A stretch of DNA of 64,000 bases from Plecoglossus altivelis (Eukaryota; Chordata; Actinopteri; Osmeriformes; Plecoglossidae): positions 6,865,614-6,929,613 of the forward strand of contig BROE01000005.1 in the NCBI GenBank assembly GCA_036571765.1, written 5' to 3'. The notes below the pieces were generated by a model, which was not told the DNA's origin, did not search any database, and worked only from the letters and a program-made list of their open reading frames with translations. Position numbers and translations under genes: made by a program. How positions within the stretch are numbered: the stretch's first letter is position 1; every line of letters begins with the position of its first letter. Below are positions 34,493 through 48,200 of the stretch, one piece after another.

Positions 34493-36261
34493 AGAGGGAA
34501 CTGTTTTTTAAACAGTTTTCTCTGAGAACAAAATCATCCCATGGTTGCAAAACACTTTTCTTTTGGTATGATTCTGCAATATTTTTTGGGGGGGTCTGTG
34601 TGGTTTTGACATTTTGCTCCACGCAGACTCACTCTGTGTCCTTAGGTCGGGAGGAACTTGAACAAGCTGTCTTGAATCAGCTGTGTTTAAGTGCAGTGGG
34701 TCACAGGGTAAACTTGAACTCCTCACACTACACCTGATATCTCAGATCGTCTGTCTACAGAAACGCCTGCCAAGTGTAACCATGGACCATGACTCAGACT
34801 GCCTGATGCTTGAGTCTTTTAACCAAACACCTGTTTATGACATACCATTCTAGAGGAAGTTAATCATCAGAGAAGAACAGAATCTTTGTCCATTTTAAAA
34901 ACTGACAACTGAGTTTGGTTTCTCTCTTTCTAGTATGTGTAAACTTAGCGATTCCCCCAGTCGCCATGAGGGTTAGTCAGGGTGCCACAGGCCCTGAAAA
35001 CCTCACCACACTAATTAGACCTCAGAGAGAGACTAGTTGCTTTATAGGAGGTGATTAGCCAAGCAACATATTTCAAAGCCTTTGTCCGATAGCGGACTTA
35101 AGTTACATCTATGTCAGCAGCCCCTATTGTTCGAAGAACCCCAAAGTGGCCAATTTTCTCATCTGTCAGCTAATCATTACCTACCTGTCAACCCATCCCT
35201 GCATCTCTGTATAACTGTTTTCTTGGGAGAGGTAATAGGGACTCAATCTGGATGCCTAATTAATTACAAATAATCCTAATTATTAAAGAAGGGCAATGAG
35301 TTCAACCAACCTACTTACTAGTGCCTGAGGTCGAAGTAGTGAATACAGAAAATACATGTTAACACAGGGTACAGTGCATGCCTCCCATGGGTTCTGCAAA
35401 CTGCAATAGGGCAAGTATGCTCCCTTCCTAGAAACACCATGTAGGGAATCAGAGGTATCTATGTCTCTGCTGTGATGTAAAATGTATTGAGTGACACTTT
35501 ACCATGTTCAGTTATGTCAGAATAAATCTAGGGCAGCAGCTGTACATAAGCAACCACGTACTAATAAATCCAAACATTTAACACCAAGCTGAAACGGCAC
35601 CACATTGTGATATTCAGAGGTTTTTGTTCCTTCTAGTATTAGGAAACATCAATTTATTTAAACAATGTTTAACACCGATAAATACTGATAAAAAGTGTTC
35701 TCTTTATACTTCCTTCTCTAGAAAGTGTGTCTGGTACAACTTCACATCAACAGTAGACGGGAGCATTTTTAAAATGATCAGATCCCTTAAGAGCAGATAT
35801 CCACATTGTAAAAGATAAAATACAACTGTACAACTTCATTTAGTTCAATATCTGCTTGGCAATAATAAAAATGCATACAAAACAATCATACACAATAAGT
35901 TAACTCCACTAAAGTACATCTTTTAAATCATTTGCTTGGTTTTACATGATCTACTGGACATCGAAGTTTTTCGAATGGACATAAACTTTCACTGTAAATG
36001 TCATCGATCAGTCTTTTTCGAGTCACTTCATTCCATCAACATACAGCAATCGACAGCTGTTTCCATTGACCAGCACTATTGCCCCCTTGGTCCATTCAAT
36101 ACAGGGGGACACAACCCCTGCTGGAGCAAACACACCATACAGCCATGATCTGTGACTGGTTCCTCCACTGGACCTGCTCTGCCAACCCAGGCAGTCCAAG
36201 CCTCCTGTAAGTTCGAAAGTGTTATGATGTAGATGGCTTCACACAGCCAGCCTGGATGAGC
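34493..36261. other. Intergenic between convergent vps37d and ucp3
   Basis: 1.8 kb holding the two 3' UTRs and no recognised gene. By comparison with human it marks the join between 7q11/17-type and 11q13-type gene neighbourhoods. AT content rises towards 35.6-35.9 kb. Confidence 0.5.
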
Positions 36262-37838
36262 TCAAATGGGTGACTCCCACGATTGCTGGGCTCTCATGGC
36301 TGATCTCTTGATTTGCTCGTAGGAGACAAACATCACAATGTTCCAGGAGCCAAGGCGAAGGAATGAAGGCATGAACCTAAAATACGTAAACAAAATGAGT
36401 CATCTTTTCATACTTCCATGTGCCTGAATTATAACATGCTAACGATCCGATAGCTAGTATTTCGGATTTTGAATTCTGTCATTGTAATATTACGCACCCT
36501 TTATAGAATGCTTTAGGCCCCTCTTTCATCAGCATGGTGTATGCACAGTTACTGGCACTGCTATACTGAGCTTTTGAGGAGTTCATGAACCGCGTTTTCA
36601 CCACATCTACAGGAGACGCCACAACTGTGGTGAAGAATCCAGCACTAAAGGCTGCTGTGAAATGGCAGGGTAGGTTATCTGTAAAACACAGTAGAAGACC
36701 AACAACACATATACTGGTTAGAAACATAACTGTTTTCATGAAACTTTGATCTTGAGACTTTGATCTTGAGACTTTGATCCAGTTTAAAATGTGCACTGCT
36801 TCCATTTTCCAACTTACCGGTCATTAGGTCATATTTGAGTATGAGTTCCTTGATGATGTCATAGGTCACTAGCTCTGCACAGTTTACAATGGCGTTGCGG
36901 GTTATATTTGGCATGCACCCTACAAGGGAAATAGCAGGACAGTTAATACTCTATAGTAATCACCTGTACAATTTTATGTGAAAAAAGCAAGTCCTCAGTT
37001 ATAGCTCACCTTTCCATAGCCCTCTGATGCCCTCTTCCCTGGCTATAGTCCTGTAGGCATCCATGGTTCCATTGTACCTCTTCACCGAGTCCATGTCTGG
37101 CAGTCTGACCTGAGCTTGAAAGCGCACCTTTACCACATCGGTGGGTTGAGCAAAGGCTACAGCCATGGCCCCTGTGCTACAGCCTGCCAGCAGCCGGCTG
37201 CCAATACCTGCATCTGTCACAAACAAAGACATGAAACCAACGCTGTTTTTACTGAGATTAACGTCGACACACTGAGCTCAACTGAAGCTAGGATGTTTCG
37301 CGGTCGTACTTTCTGATCCCCGGGTGTAGAACTGCTTCATGGAGTCGTAGAGGCCGATGCGAACGGACGCGAAGCTCATCTGTCTCTGCAGTCCCGCTAC
37401 CAGGCCGTTGTAGAGACTCCTTGGTCCCTCGGTCTTCACCATGGTGCTGATAGTGCCGAACACCCCTCTGTACTTGACCACTTTCCCTCCCTCAAAGGAC
37501 TTTGATTCTCCTTGAATCTAAAGCAAACACAAGCATGAGCAAAAGGGTTGCACGCAACTTCTCTTTTGTCTTTTTCAGACATCAAATGAAGATAAATCAA
37601 TCAAGCACATTTCAGCAAATAATGACTGTAGAAAGGTTTGCGTCATCATGGTTAAACATTCTAAAGGGTGTCCTGTGAATGTGTAAAAGTATTTTTTTGA
37701 ACCCTCGCTTACCTGAAGCCTGACTTTGGCTGTGTCCAAGGGAAAGGTGATGAGATCTGCTACACAGGCAGCTGTTCCTGCACCAAAGAACTTGACGGTT
37801 GCTGTAGGAGCTAAGTCTTTGGGTCTGACCGCAACCAT
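36262..37838 (-). CDS. ucp3: Mitochondrial uncoupling protein, UCP3-type
   Basis: Six exons, 37838-37713, 37517-37310, 37213-37010, 36919-36818, 36678-36498 and 36376-36262, give 311 residues, the usual UCP length. It is an inner mitochondrial membrane carrier with three repeats. Each repeat has its P-x-D-x-x-K/R signature: FPLDTAKVR, QPTDVVKVR and SPVDVVKTR. The UCP stretch GLVAGLQRQMSFASVRIGLYD is intact. UCP2 and UCP3 are close. GTMDAYRTIAREEG and the position beside c2cd3 favour UCP3, since the human order is UCP2-UCP3-C2CD3. ENAGIGSRLLAG is more UCP2-like, so the symbol is provisional. UCP3 is linked to fatty-acid handling and mild proton leak. The donor of exon 5 (gtgcgt) is weaker than the others. 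Confidence 0.88.
36742..36779. repeat. 14-bp tandem repeat in a ucp3 intron
   Basis: The unit ACTTTGATCTTGAG occurs about 2.6 times in the intron between exons 4 and 5. Confidence 0.85.
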
Positions 37839-39209
37839 GATTGATCAGCTGTTAATACGGTATGCTTTCAGAGATATGGAAGGTCTTCCTGGTTGTATGA
37901 CAGACTGTGGTTGAATCCCTCAATCAGTCCCTGAAGATGATCACACAAATGTTATATACTGCACTGTACAGAATTTATGAATGCCATAATAAACAATCAA
38001 ACTACTGGTACGTTGCTATAATTGATCACACCTACCCAAACTGGTGGAAGTAAAATTCAAGTTTCAGGTAATGAGAACTGTGTGTCTTGAAAGTAATTTT
38101 GTCCTGGTCTGTCTTGCCATAAAAATGTCCAAAACAGCATCTGTCAAATTTGACAATGAAAGTAGAAAATAGTTGCATTTAAGCCCAATGATTTGAAAAG
38201 TTATGGAAACAAATGTATTTAAAGTCTTCAACAGATCCTTGTAGATATAAACTATATCCTCTACCTGAGATTTAAATCCGAATACTGAATTAAGTCAGGA
38301 TGGGTGTTTTTTTTGTCCTGTGGTGCACCGCTTCTTGCTCAGTGAGAGTTGTCCTCGCACCAGCTTCTAGTTGAGTTTTTATAGCCGTCCTCCCGTACTT
38401 GCATGACACGTTGACCTGAGAAGAACGCGCCAGCGCGTGCGTGAATGTGGCACGACAGTTCGCATAGCTCTTACCATAACCCGACAACATAGAACAATGG
38501 TTACATAAGCCATGATTCGTTTTAAAATGACACAAACACATGGTAATGAACCTCGTGACTTAATGCGAATTAACATTGGATTGAATTATTCCTAAATGAA
38601 CTTTTGGGAGATTTTATTTTTTTAATACAAACGCTTTCTGCTCAAAGACTTCGTATTGGTGGGTAGCCTACAAACAATGTCAACCGGTGGTACACATCCT
38701 ATCTATTAATTAAAAAAAAAACTTGAATTCAATGCTATAGAATTAGCGAAGACAATATCCTATGTGGCCCATGGCTTTGTCGCTATTTCTCAGTCGATCC
38801 ATTAGGCCTGTTTGTTCAGGTGTGACGTCTGGCCGCTGCATATTTTCTGTGACATTTCTGTAACTTCACAGTGTTGGGTTACAGAACATAGGCGTGTGAC
38901 AGGACCACAAAAGGTTGAGAACAGACACGGTTCTACTAACTGTAAACAACGCTACAGACCCACTTATGTGTCGCTGTCAACACACAAAAAAAGCAGATGG
39001 GTCTGGTTCATTCTGGTTTCTGATAAATCATATAGAAGAACTCTACAGATTACTTGTACATATTACAGTTTTATTGCTTAAAAAACATATAAATGACTGT
39101 ACAGATTTGTATTTTATTTTACATAATTTCAAAGCACTATATACTTCAGCCAGTCCTTGGGTCATAAACTGTAAACTTTCACAAGTGTTAATGCTAATTG
39201 GGACAAGTG
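37839..39209. other. ucp3 upstream region and c2cd3 3' UTR
   Basis: The left part contains the ucp3 5' UTR: an acceptor near 37905 (accacag) is the likely end of a leader intron, as in vertebrate UCP2/UCP3. The TATA box is at 38376-38383. The right end holds candidate c2cd3 polyadenylation hexamers on the minus strand near 39069 and 39113. No other gene was seen. Confidence 0.5.
38376..38383 (-). promoter_or_regulatory. TATA box, probable ucp3 promoter
   Basis: TATAAAAA on the minus strand in a GC-richer context (ggctataaaaactc). It lies about 540 bases upstream of the ucp3 start codon and would begin an untranslated first exon near 38345. Confidence 0.55.
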
Positions 39210-42200
39210 CTAATGGTTTTCACTAAAATGCGATGCAAATATCTTGGCTATTCTTTTGGTCTCTTCTTTCTTCATGGAAGATGGCGGTATGCTAGGCCTG
39301 GTTCGAGCTGCTCGTCTGGAAGGAATCCCCTGCTGAACAAGACTGTCTTTCTGAAAAACAGAAGATGTATCAATTACTGGAACATAATGATCCATTTGGA
39401 CACTAATGTACACAGTAACAGGTGGATTTGTTTCCCATGAATGCCCGTCTTATAGAAAACCCATTTGCACAAAACAGACTGTGTACCTACTATGGTACAA
39501 TGAGTAAAACCAACGCAATCAATCACATTGAAAAGATCTGGTAACATTTGAGCGCGGTGCACAACCAGTGACTGGCTGGAACCAGTGACTGGCTAGAACC
39601 AGTTTCCTTGACATGTCCTGTGAACTCTGCCACCTACCATTGCGTGATAAACAACTATATCTACAGCTCTCCTTGAAACTGGACACTGGCATGTCTGACG
39701 CAGGCACACGTTTCCATCTCCGTGCTTGCTCAGTGGTCAGGAGTACTTCACTCTACTGGGGCTGCTGAGCTGAAGTAGGAGACTGATCCTGTTCACCATT
39801 ACCATACAAAAACTGTCCAGTAGTTACTTTGCTTAATAGTTCAGTAACATAACTTTAATAATATAATTCTTTGCCCTGTTGCACACAAAGTCTGAGCTAA
39901 ATATAGTCGGCCCTGTTAGACGTCTGCAGCCAAGTAGACACGAGGACCTACTAATAAAACACACCCTCCTTTGCCATAAGCATGATCAGACACAGTCATG
40001 GAGGGGATATGACACTGCAAATTTATGAGCACAGACCCTGGCCCCTGTGTCAGTCAGCAAACCTTGCCAAAACTACTGATCTACTTTCAACAGCTCTGCC
40101 AGTCAAACTTACTGAACCGCGTATGTCATATAGAACTTGCCAAGGATATAGTCTTACTGTAGAGGAGAAAAGGATGGAATGAGAGCAGAGGGTTGCTATG
40201 GGTGCGACTGAAAGGTGTAGATCTGTTATCTGTTATATGTTGTTTCCACTCACAGGGAAGACAGGGGCTAAACGTAGGGCTCTCATGGAAGCTTCAAGGT
40301 GATGGGGTGGGAGGAAGAAATTAGGGATTTCCACAGGGTCAGAACTGGAGGCAAACGGCTGAGGAAAACAGGAAATAACAAGCACTCGCACAGTTTCATT
40401 AAATGGATCTTAGGACCAAACATGAGCTAGGATATTTCTAGTAAACAGCCCTGCGCTGAAAGAATACTGCTGTACCTGTCCATCTCCCTCCTCAGGGGAT
40501 CTCACTGAGAGGCTATCTGATGTCCTCGTGGTGTATTCTGGGTTGAGGGACATCGTGGGCTCCTCATCTTCTGAGCTGCCGGCTCTGTTAGGTTCAGAGC
40601 ACACCACGGGGACAGGAGTAGGGGCCACACAAGAATCCTGGGGTTCCAGAGGTTCTACCTTATCATGAGCTTGAAGTCTCCTCGAGTCGCCTCTTTCTGT
40701 GTCAGAGTCATACGTTTCTGAACCGTCAGAGCCATCAGAGTGACGCTGTTCAGTGTCCTTCACTATGGCTGCTTGAGAACCACCTGAGCTCCAGGACTGC
40801 AGAGTATCCATCTGGGTCTCCATCCCCAACACCCCCTCTCCCACTGGGGACACATGTGAGTGGCGAGAGGCTCTGTCTCTGGAAGGCAGCTCCTCAGGGA
40901 CCTCCAGACTCTCCAGAGAGCCCAGGTCAGGGTCCGACAGCAGGCTGGTCCAGGGGCTGGTCTTGTCCGTTAACGAGGTCATCTCATTTAGAGGTCGAGG
41001 TTCTACTATCGTCTCCTCGTAATCGCCATCCTCCTCGACCTCGTCTTCCATCTCCTGTCCACAACCTCCTTCATCATCACTCTCATCCTCAGAGGAGGGG
41101 GCCTTCTGGGGGTTGTAGTCCTCTTCCTGGTCCTCACCCTGGTACTCGCTGTGCTCCTCAGATGTGCCAGGCTGGGGGGAGGGGAGAGGACACACCTCCT
41201 CCAGGGGAGAGTGGATGGTTTTGGGGAAACATGGTAGACCGTCAGGGAAAGGTTCAGAGGTGCAGGACTGGTCGTCAGGAACGGGAGAGGATGCGGGGGC
41301 GCACTGGGGGAGGGAGGATACTGTCTCTGTGTGACTGCTCTGTAGACCTGGATATGAGGAGCAGGGTGGGGTGGGTTTTAGTTGCATGCACAAAAGGAGG
41401 ACAGAGAGCTATTTAATTACAATAACAATAAACGGTAATCCCTGCAATGAATGAAAAAGAACATTTACAAAAGAGAGCTTTTCAGTGGTTCCTGGAAGGC
41501 AGTCTTTAGAGAGAGTTTCACTAGCTCGTTTACATGGGTATGGAACAACATGTTCTGACTTCCCACAAGGCTACAGCACAAGGCTACTTTTAAATGGAGT
41601 GGAACTGAGGCCAGAGCAGCTCACCGGTGACGAGGCTGTTCACTTCCCCCACCAGCCTGCTAGACCTGAGGAGCAGCTGCCTGGTGTCTGTCTCTGAGTC
41701 TCTGTGCTCCTCCTGCCTGCTGGACAGATGGCCTGGCTCACTCAGGGAGGGGAACGTGGGGGTAGACAGCTTGTGGTTGAAATACCTCTGCATGTCATCC
41801 AACTCACTTAGGTTTTTCCTAGGAAATGCATGTATACAGTAGTGGGTTATTTATATTATGTGAACAATTGTATGTATTTAGATAAATGACATCTCCATAT
41901 TTCAATATTGTTGGGCCCTGTTCAAGTCATTGTAACTAATGTTATGTAGATGGCGAGGGAGTCTTAGTACCTGAGTGCAGAGAAGAGCATAGAGCTGGAT
42001 GGATGAGAGTCTGCCGCAACTCCAGTGGACTGTACCGCCACCCCCTCCTGCAGACTCTGGTGGTACAGTCTCACGTTGTCCATGTGCTCGTCGTGACGAT
42101 CGCCCTCGCTGAACCTGTGAGGAGGAAACCGGCCATTATGAACGTAGGAGACGGAAGGAGGCTGTCACCTGGACACTGCGAGGGAAGCTGGTGTACCGCT

Positions 42201-45200
42201 CTGGGCGCAGCTGGTCCAGGCGGTCAGGGGAGGAGATGACCCTCTGCTCTGGGTAGCGGCTGATGTGGGAGGGGAAGCTGCTGTAGCTGGCAGCTGTGTG
42301 GTAGTACAGAGGCAGGGCACGGAACAGAGCCTGGGAATACAAACACATACCTCAGAAAATGCAGATAGGCAACGTATTAACAGTGGAGGGGATTCAGATC
42401 GGATCAAACTGTCTGTTGCTACATTACTGTCACAAACAGCTTTACATTCACCCCCAGGTAAATGCTGAGGTCCAAACGACCAGGAGAACAGTGTGACCAG
42501 AATGTGTGACTAGAGCACAGGGGACTCACTGAGGAATCTTTTGAGACATCTTCATTCAGGGCTTGTCTCTGCCCCTTCAGCTCCTGCACCCCCTTCAGGG
42601 GAGAGATAGAGACTTTGAGCTGGCCCTGACACTGGCCGCTGAAGTCTGTGATGTTGTACCAGCCACACACAGACTGGAACCCGGACAGCAGAGGAGACAG
42701 ATCCACAGAGGCAAAGCCAATCACACGCTCCAGATCTATGAAGACAAATGACAGGGCCAATGAAAGCTGTGGAGCTTGTTCTGACATATGAGGTCAGCAG
42801 GAGAAATAGTCAGGGTTATGTTATGTTATGGATGTTATCTTTTCAGACCTCCTCGGTGCCACACTTTGAAGATCATGGACTCTTGCGGATCCACCAGCAA
42901 CTGCTTCGAAAGCCTAGGTTGTACCGACAAAAGTTAATTCCATAATTCGACTGCAAATCCTGTCATCCAAAACCCTACTTCTTTTTCTGTGACAGAGAGC
43001 TGTACCTGCACTCCAGTTGGTGACCCCACACAGGGCAGTCAGAGTCTGCTATCAGCTCTGTGGTGATTGGCTGTGCAGAGTCAGCAGTGACGTACGATAC
43101 ACAGCAGCAGGGCTTTGCTCCACTGCCCTCAGCCAAAGGACAGCCTGCCACACACACACACACACACACAAACACTCAGACTGAGCCAGGACAATTCATA
43201 GAATAAACACTACACACACACCATAAACATTCTGTCTGACGGACGTCTTACCTTTCAGGCTGAGACGCATGGCTCTGTCCACAGTGACGGTGACAGAGAA
43301 GGTGTTGTCCATGCTGGCATCTGGCTGTTGGGAAATTGGCAGGCCTGCACTTGCAGAGGACGTAGTCTGGTGTCCACTGTGAGGACCAGACACAACGGCT
43401 GGTACACACCCCTCTCCCTCCTCTACAGGAGAGTGCGCCCCCTGGCTGTCACTGTCCGCCAGGTCGGTCCCTGCAGGGGGGGGATTAAGGGGGCCGGGGG
43501 TCAGGGTGACATGGACCCTGAGAGCAGCTCCTCTCATATCTGGGGCTGACCGTCGGAACAAAGGGTACACTCCTGGAAAAACAACAGGGCTGTTAGTCCT
43601 GTTACCCATTAGTTAAGTTAAGTAATTCCTTTACAGTAAGTTGACTATCACAACAACCAGAGTGAGCGTGTATATTTCCATATAGTTCCCTACCACTGAT
43701 AGTGAGCTTGTGACTGGATTTCTTGGCGAAAGAAGAAAGGTCCACAAAGGCCGAGCCCACCAGCCGGTCGGTGTCATGAGGCCTGCTTGTCCTGTTCTTC
43801 CCAAAGGCCACCCATACCTGCACCTCCAGCCTCTCCTCCCGGAGGTACCACACCAGGGGCAGGCTGCTCTTCAGCTCCAAGCTTCTGCTTCCTGGGAAGG
43901 CCACACTGACCAGGCCATCCTCTGCCTCATCTTCCACACACGGGTGTCTCAGCAGGGAACAGAAGGCCTCGCGGTCGTACAGCTTGTACCTGAAGTAGCA
44001 GTAAGTTGAGCGCTGGACTTCACTGTGGCCAGGCAGAAGCAAGCTGTGGACAGGGAGCCATGCTCTGGGCATGGCCAACATCAGGTGGACAGTCCTCCTA
44101 TCCTCCACCCAGGACTCTCCATCGCTATCTGGCTCCTGGTCCTCCTTCTCCCCTGTCAGGCTCACATCCCAGCCCAGGCACTGGGCAGCAGTGATGACTC
44201 TCTCTCTGTCTGCATGGTGAGCAAAGTTGATGGATAGCTCCAGGCCTCCCACTAAGATGTGATGTGCAGGAAATGGACCCTGGTCTCGAGGTAACGACAG
44301 CCCAAACCAGCCACAGATCCCTGGGGAACACAGTCAAAGTTGACTGGTAAGGAATACCTCACATCTCATCCTGTGATCCAGTAGCTGGTTGTGATGACGT
44401 TGTTACCTGTTCTTTTATGGATCATATCAGCCAGCTGTATTCTCACTGTGCCCAGCAGAGTGTCATTTGACTTGGGGCTGGCTATTGCTGTCACTATAAA
44501 TATGGGACAGAAAAAGACAAACAGCAATCATATCATGATTAAAAACAAATGCAATATTTTAGCGAAAATGCTTCAAATGATCAGAAATGATCCTAAACAA
44601 TATTGTCGTAGGACTGATTCCCTGGCTGCCTGCTTTCCTGACCTCTGCGGCTGTCTCTGTTCCAGACGCTGAGCTCAGCGCTGGCCTCATGCAGGATCTC
44701 AGCCAGGCTACAGCTCTCCCCAGAGCTTCTCACAACCTGCAGCGTGCAGGGGAACTCCGAGTGGTGGTCAAACTCTGGACAAAAGGTCCTGGCCACAACA
44801 CGCGTGCTCCGTCGCTCTCCGTCAGGCAGGAAGGAGAGCTGGGTGGTGACGTAGGTGTTCACCCCAACGTCAGTGTAGTACTGGAACGCTTCGTCACTCT
44901 CTGTCACAGCCCTGAGGGAGAGAGAGGCATCAGACAGTCAGATAGAGACCTTGTAAGTGTATTAGAGAGAGTGAAAGTAAGTCAAACATTGGAGAGAGAC
45001 TTTTTAAGTTTATTACAGAAAGAATCAGACATTTGAGACCTTTTAAGGGTATTACTGAGACAGTCAGCCGTCAGAGAGAGAGACCTTGTAAGAGCATTAA
45101 AGAGAGAGAGCCAAGTACCTGGCAGCTGCCTTTAACCCTGAGGCTCTGTGCACCTTGACCACCATGGTGACAAAGCGAGAAGCCACGGCCACACTCCTCT

Positions 45201-48200
45201 GGTCACCAGATCTCAGTGGTCGGTGTTTGTACTGGACACACACATCAAGCAGCCCTGAAAGAACGCAGAGGAGGACAAGTAAGACCAGTGGTCTTGGAGC
45301 TTAAGCTTGTGTGGTGTGTGTGTGTGGTGTGTGTGTGTAGTGTGTGTGTGTGTAGTGTGTGTGTAGTGTGCGTGTGTGTGCTACCAGAGGGCTGAGGCTC
45401 ATGTCCTGCTGGGTGGCTCGTCCTGGGGACCAGAGGTAGAGAGAAGAGCTGGGCTTCAGTGGGTTGCTGCGTCTGCATGGTTACCATGGCGCACAGCTTA
45501 GACAGCGGCAGCATCCCCCTGGCCACCATCTGATCTCGCACGTTGGGATAGTAATACCTGCAGAGCACGTGTCGTGTTTTAATAAAAGCTCCACTTCATC
45601 ATGGGAAAAGAAACTCGTTTGCTTTTCCTTTGAAGTGATCAGTAAATTGCTTTGATCACTTCTAGGTTCTAGGAGTGACTCTAGTGGTCAGACGAGAGAC
45701 GAGACACACACCTGCACCAGACCTCAAACTGGATTCCACCCCTGTGGGCCGGCAGCTGGCTGGAGAAGGAGCTGAGGAGCAGCCTCTGGACCGGGACCAC
45801 CTCAGGACTGAGCAGCACGTGAGTCTCACTGTGGCCGAACACAGGGTCAGGGACGCACAGCGTGGTGCTGGTCCGAAACTGCTTCAAGCTCACGCCTGGA
45901 GGGAAACAACCAATTAGAACAACACGAACCAGAGTGGTTGTTATCCAACCCACAATAAACCTCTTCTGCTCTTTTATCAATCATCCGTTTGTTTCAGTAA
46001 CAGGGAGTTTGTGGCTTACTGCTCTCTATGACGTCTGATTGCAGAATCTGAGCAGCGTCTTCTTCCTGAGAAGGGAAGGAGTACTGGACATAACAGTCTG
46101 CCTCCCCCCACACAGTGGACTGTAATGGAGCCAGTCCATTCACCTTCTCCACCCTCACCACGAACACATGTTCTCTCATAGCCTTGTCAGGGTCAGCCCT
46201 CATCTGGGAAGGGAGACCAGGTGATATCAACATCTCAGGTGTTACACCTTCACATCCATCTACTCACACATAAAGGTTACGAACCTTGGCTTCTGTTTGT
46301 GGGTGGTGATCCAGCAAATGGGCGGGTCTTGGGATATTAAACACAGAGACATGCTCTTCATCCCTTGTGCGCTGGAGAGCTATGATCTGCCCGGAAGAAC
46401 CCATAGCTAACAGGACCCTGAGGTTGCCCTTGCAGCTGCCTGAGAAAACGTCAATGACCGGCATGTAGCTGTCTACCCCTAAAACAGGGTACTGAGCCTG
46501 GAGAAGAAGGTGGGAGATTTTGGGGTCTCTGAAACAAAAAGACATGTCATTAAGTCATTGTCATTATATTGGAATAATGTGACTTTCCTATACAGTGTTT
46601 ATATACACACTATATGTATATATTTATGTAATGGGCGTGAGATCACATAATCTGGCCTCACCTGAAGGACATGTAGAACTGGTGAAGAGGTAGTTTAACC
46701 AAGCCTAGTAGACGCTCCTGGCCTGAGCTCCCAGCTCTCTGCCAAACCTCAATCACCATCACATTGTTCCTCATCCTGTCCAGCAGTCTGGAGGTCAACG
46801 CTACAGGAGTCACCTGGAAGGGGCACAACAACAGTGACAAACTTCTACAACCCACCCAGTGCAGCTTTGATAGTCATGTAACATTGATAACTCCTTGGCA
46901 CACCTACTTAACTCTCACTTGTTTATACCTGACTGAGGTTGAACGTAGGGTTGGTACGCCCCCAACTCATTACCGATCTGGTGGTCTCATCTGAACCAAA
47001 CAGTTTACAGTTCAAGTAGATGTTGGGGGCCTGTAGGGGCCCACAGATGAAGTCCTTCCCTTCAGGCACCATGAGCAGAGCGTGCAGGAGTATCTCACAG
47101 TCCTCTTCGACCTGCTGGAAGCCTGGTCTGGAGGGAGACGTTTGCAGGCTGGGCAATGGGGAGGGGCCGTGGGAGGAGGCCAGCTGGACAGTCCTCACGC
47201 CCATCCTGAAGTCTCCTTGTGGGTAACAGTCCTCCCTCCTGCCAGGGTCGGCACCCTGAGGCCTGGCTGTGGCGTCTGTCTTTGATGGACTGGGAACTCT
47301 CGGAGGACTGGGACTGACAGCTTGAAGGGCTCTGGGACTAGCAGCCGACCGGCCTTTGGCTGAGGAGAAATCTCTGCTGTCTGCAGCCAGTTCAAGTGAT
47401 ACCTGAGGAACATGTTAAAATGACACAAAATATGGAGAATACTTAGAAGATTCATAAGCACATATGAGCAGAACATCTACCAAAACCTCCTTTCTATTGG
47501 GAACAATAGATATAATGTCATAGCGTATTCATTTAGTATCCCACAGTGCTCTCCTAGGCAAGACATCATCTCACCTTGAGTGGGCCGATCTCCTGGCTGT
47601 GAGCTGGCCCGGCCAGACTCTGGACAGGCAGGACCACAGTCTGGTTCAGCCTCTCGCTCTGCAGCAGACAGCGCAGAGGGAAGACAGCCGTCCCAACAGG
47701 TTCAGGCTGACGCAACACAAAACACAGTCAGCATCCTAACTACATGCTAGTCGCTCAGTACACAGCATCAGGAACAAGCAGACTTCGATGACTGAACAGC
47801 TCTGCCTACTTTTTTCTGGGAAGTCTTCCTAGAGTAGATATTGAACGTGAGGTCCGTTTCCCACCACTGCTCCACGGTCGCCCCGTTGAAGTGGACGGGA
47901 AACACGGAGCGCTGCTCAAACTTTACCACTGTAAACACAAGAGATGGTTTCAACCTCCACACCCTGTTCCTCTCACACAGCGCTGAGATGGTTCGACCCG
48001 AGCTCACCTCCTCCTGACACTTTATTGGAGACAAGTCTGTTCACTTCTGCTGCCATCTGCTGGTTGCGCTCATGTCTGGTGGGGGTCACTGGGAAAAGGT
48101 ACTCCACAAAGTAGGAGCTGAGACGTCAAGACAGATGGAACACAACAACATGCATCTTACGGTTAGACTGTTACATTGTCTTACTGTTAGACTGTTACAT

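Noticed and set aside
40856..41416. 186-codon plus-strand open frame
   Set aside because: It is antisense to the acidic exon of c2cd3. The low-complexity Asp/Glu/Ser coding on the other strand explains it.
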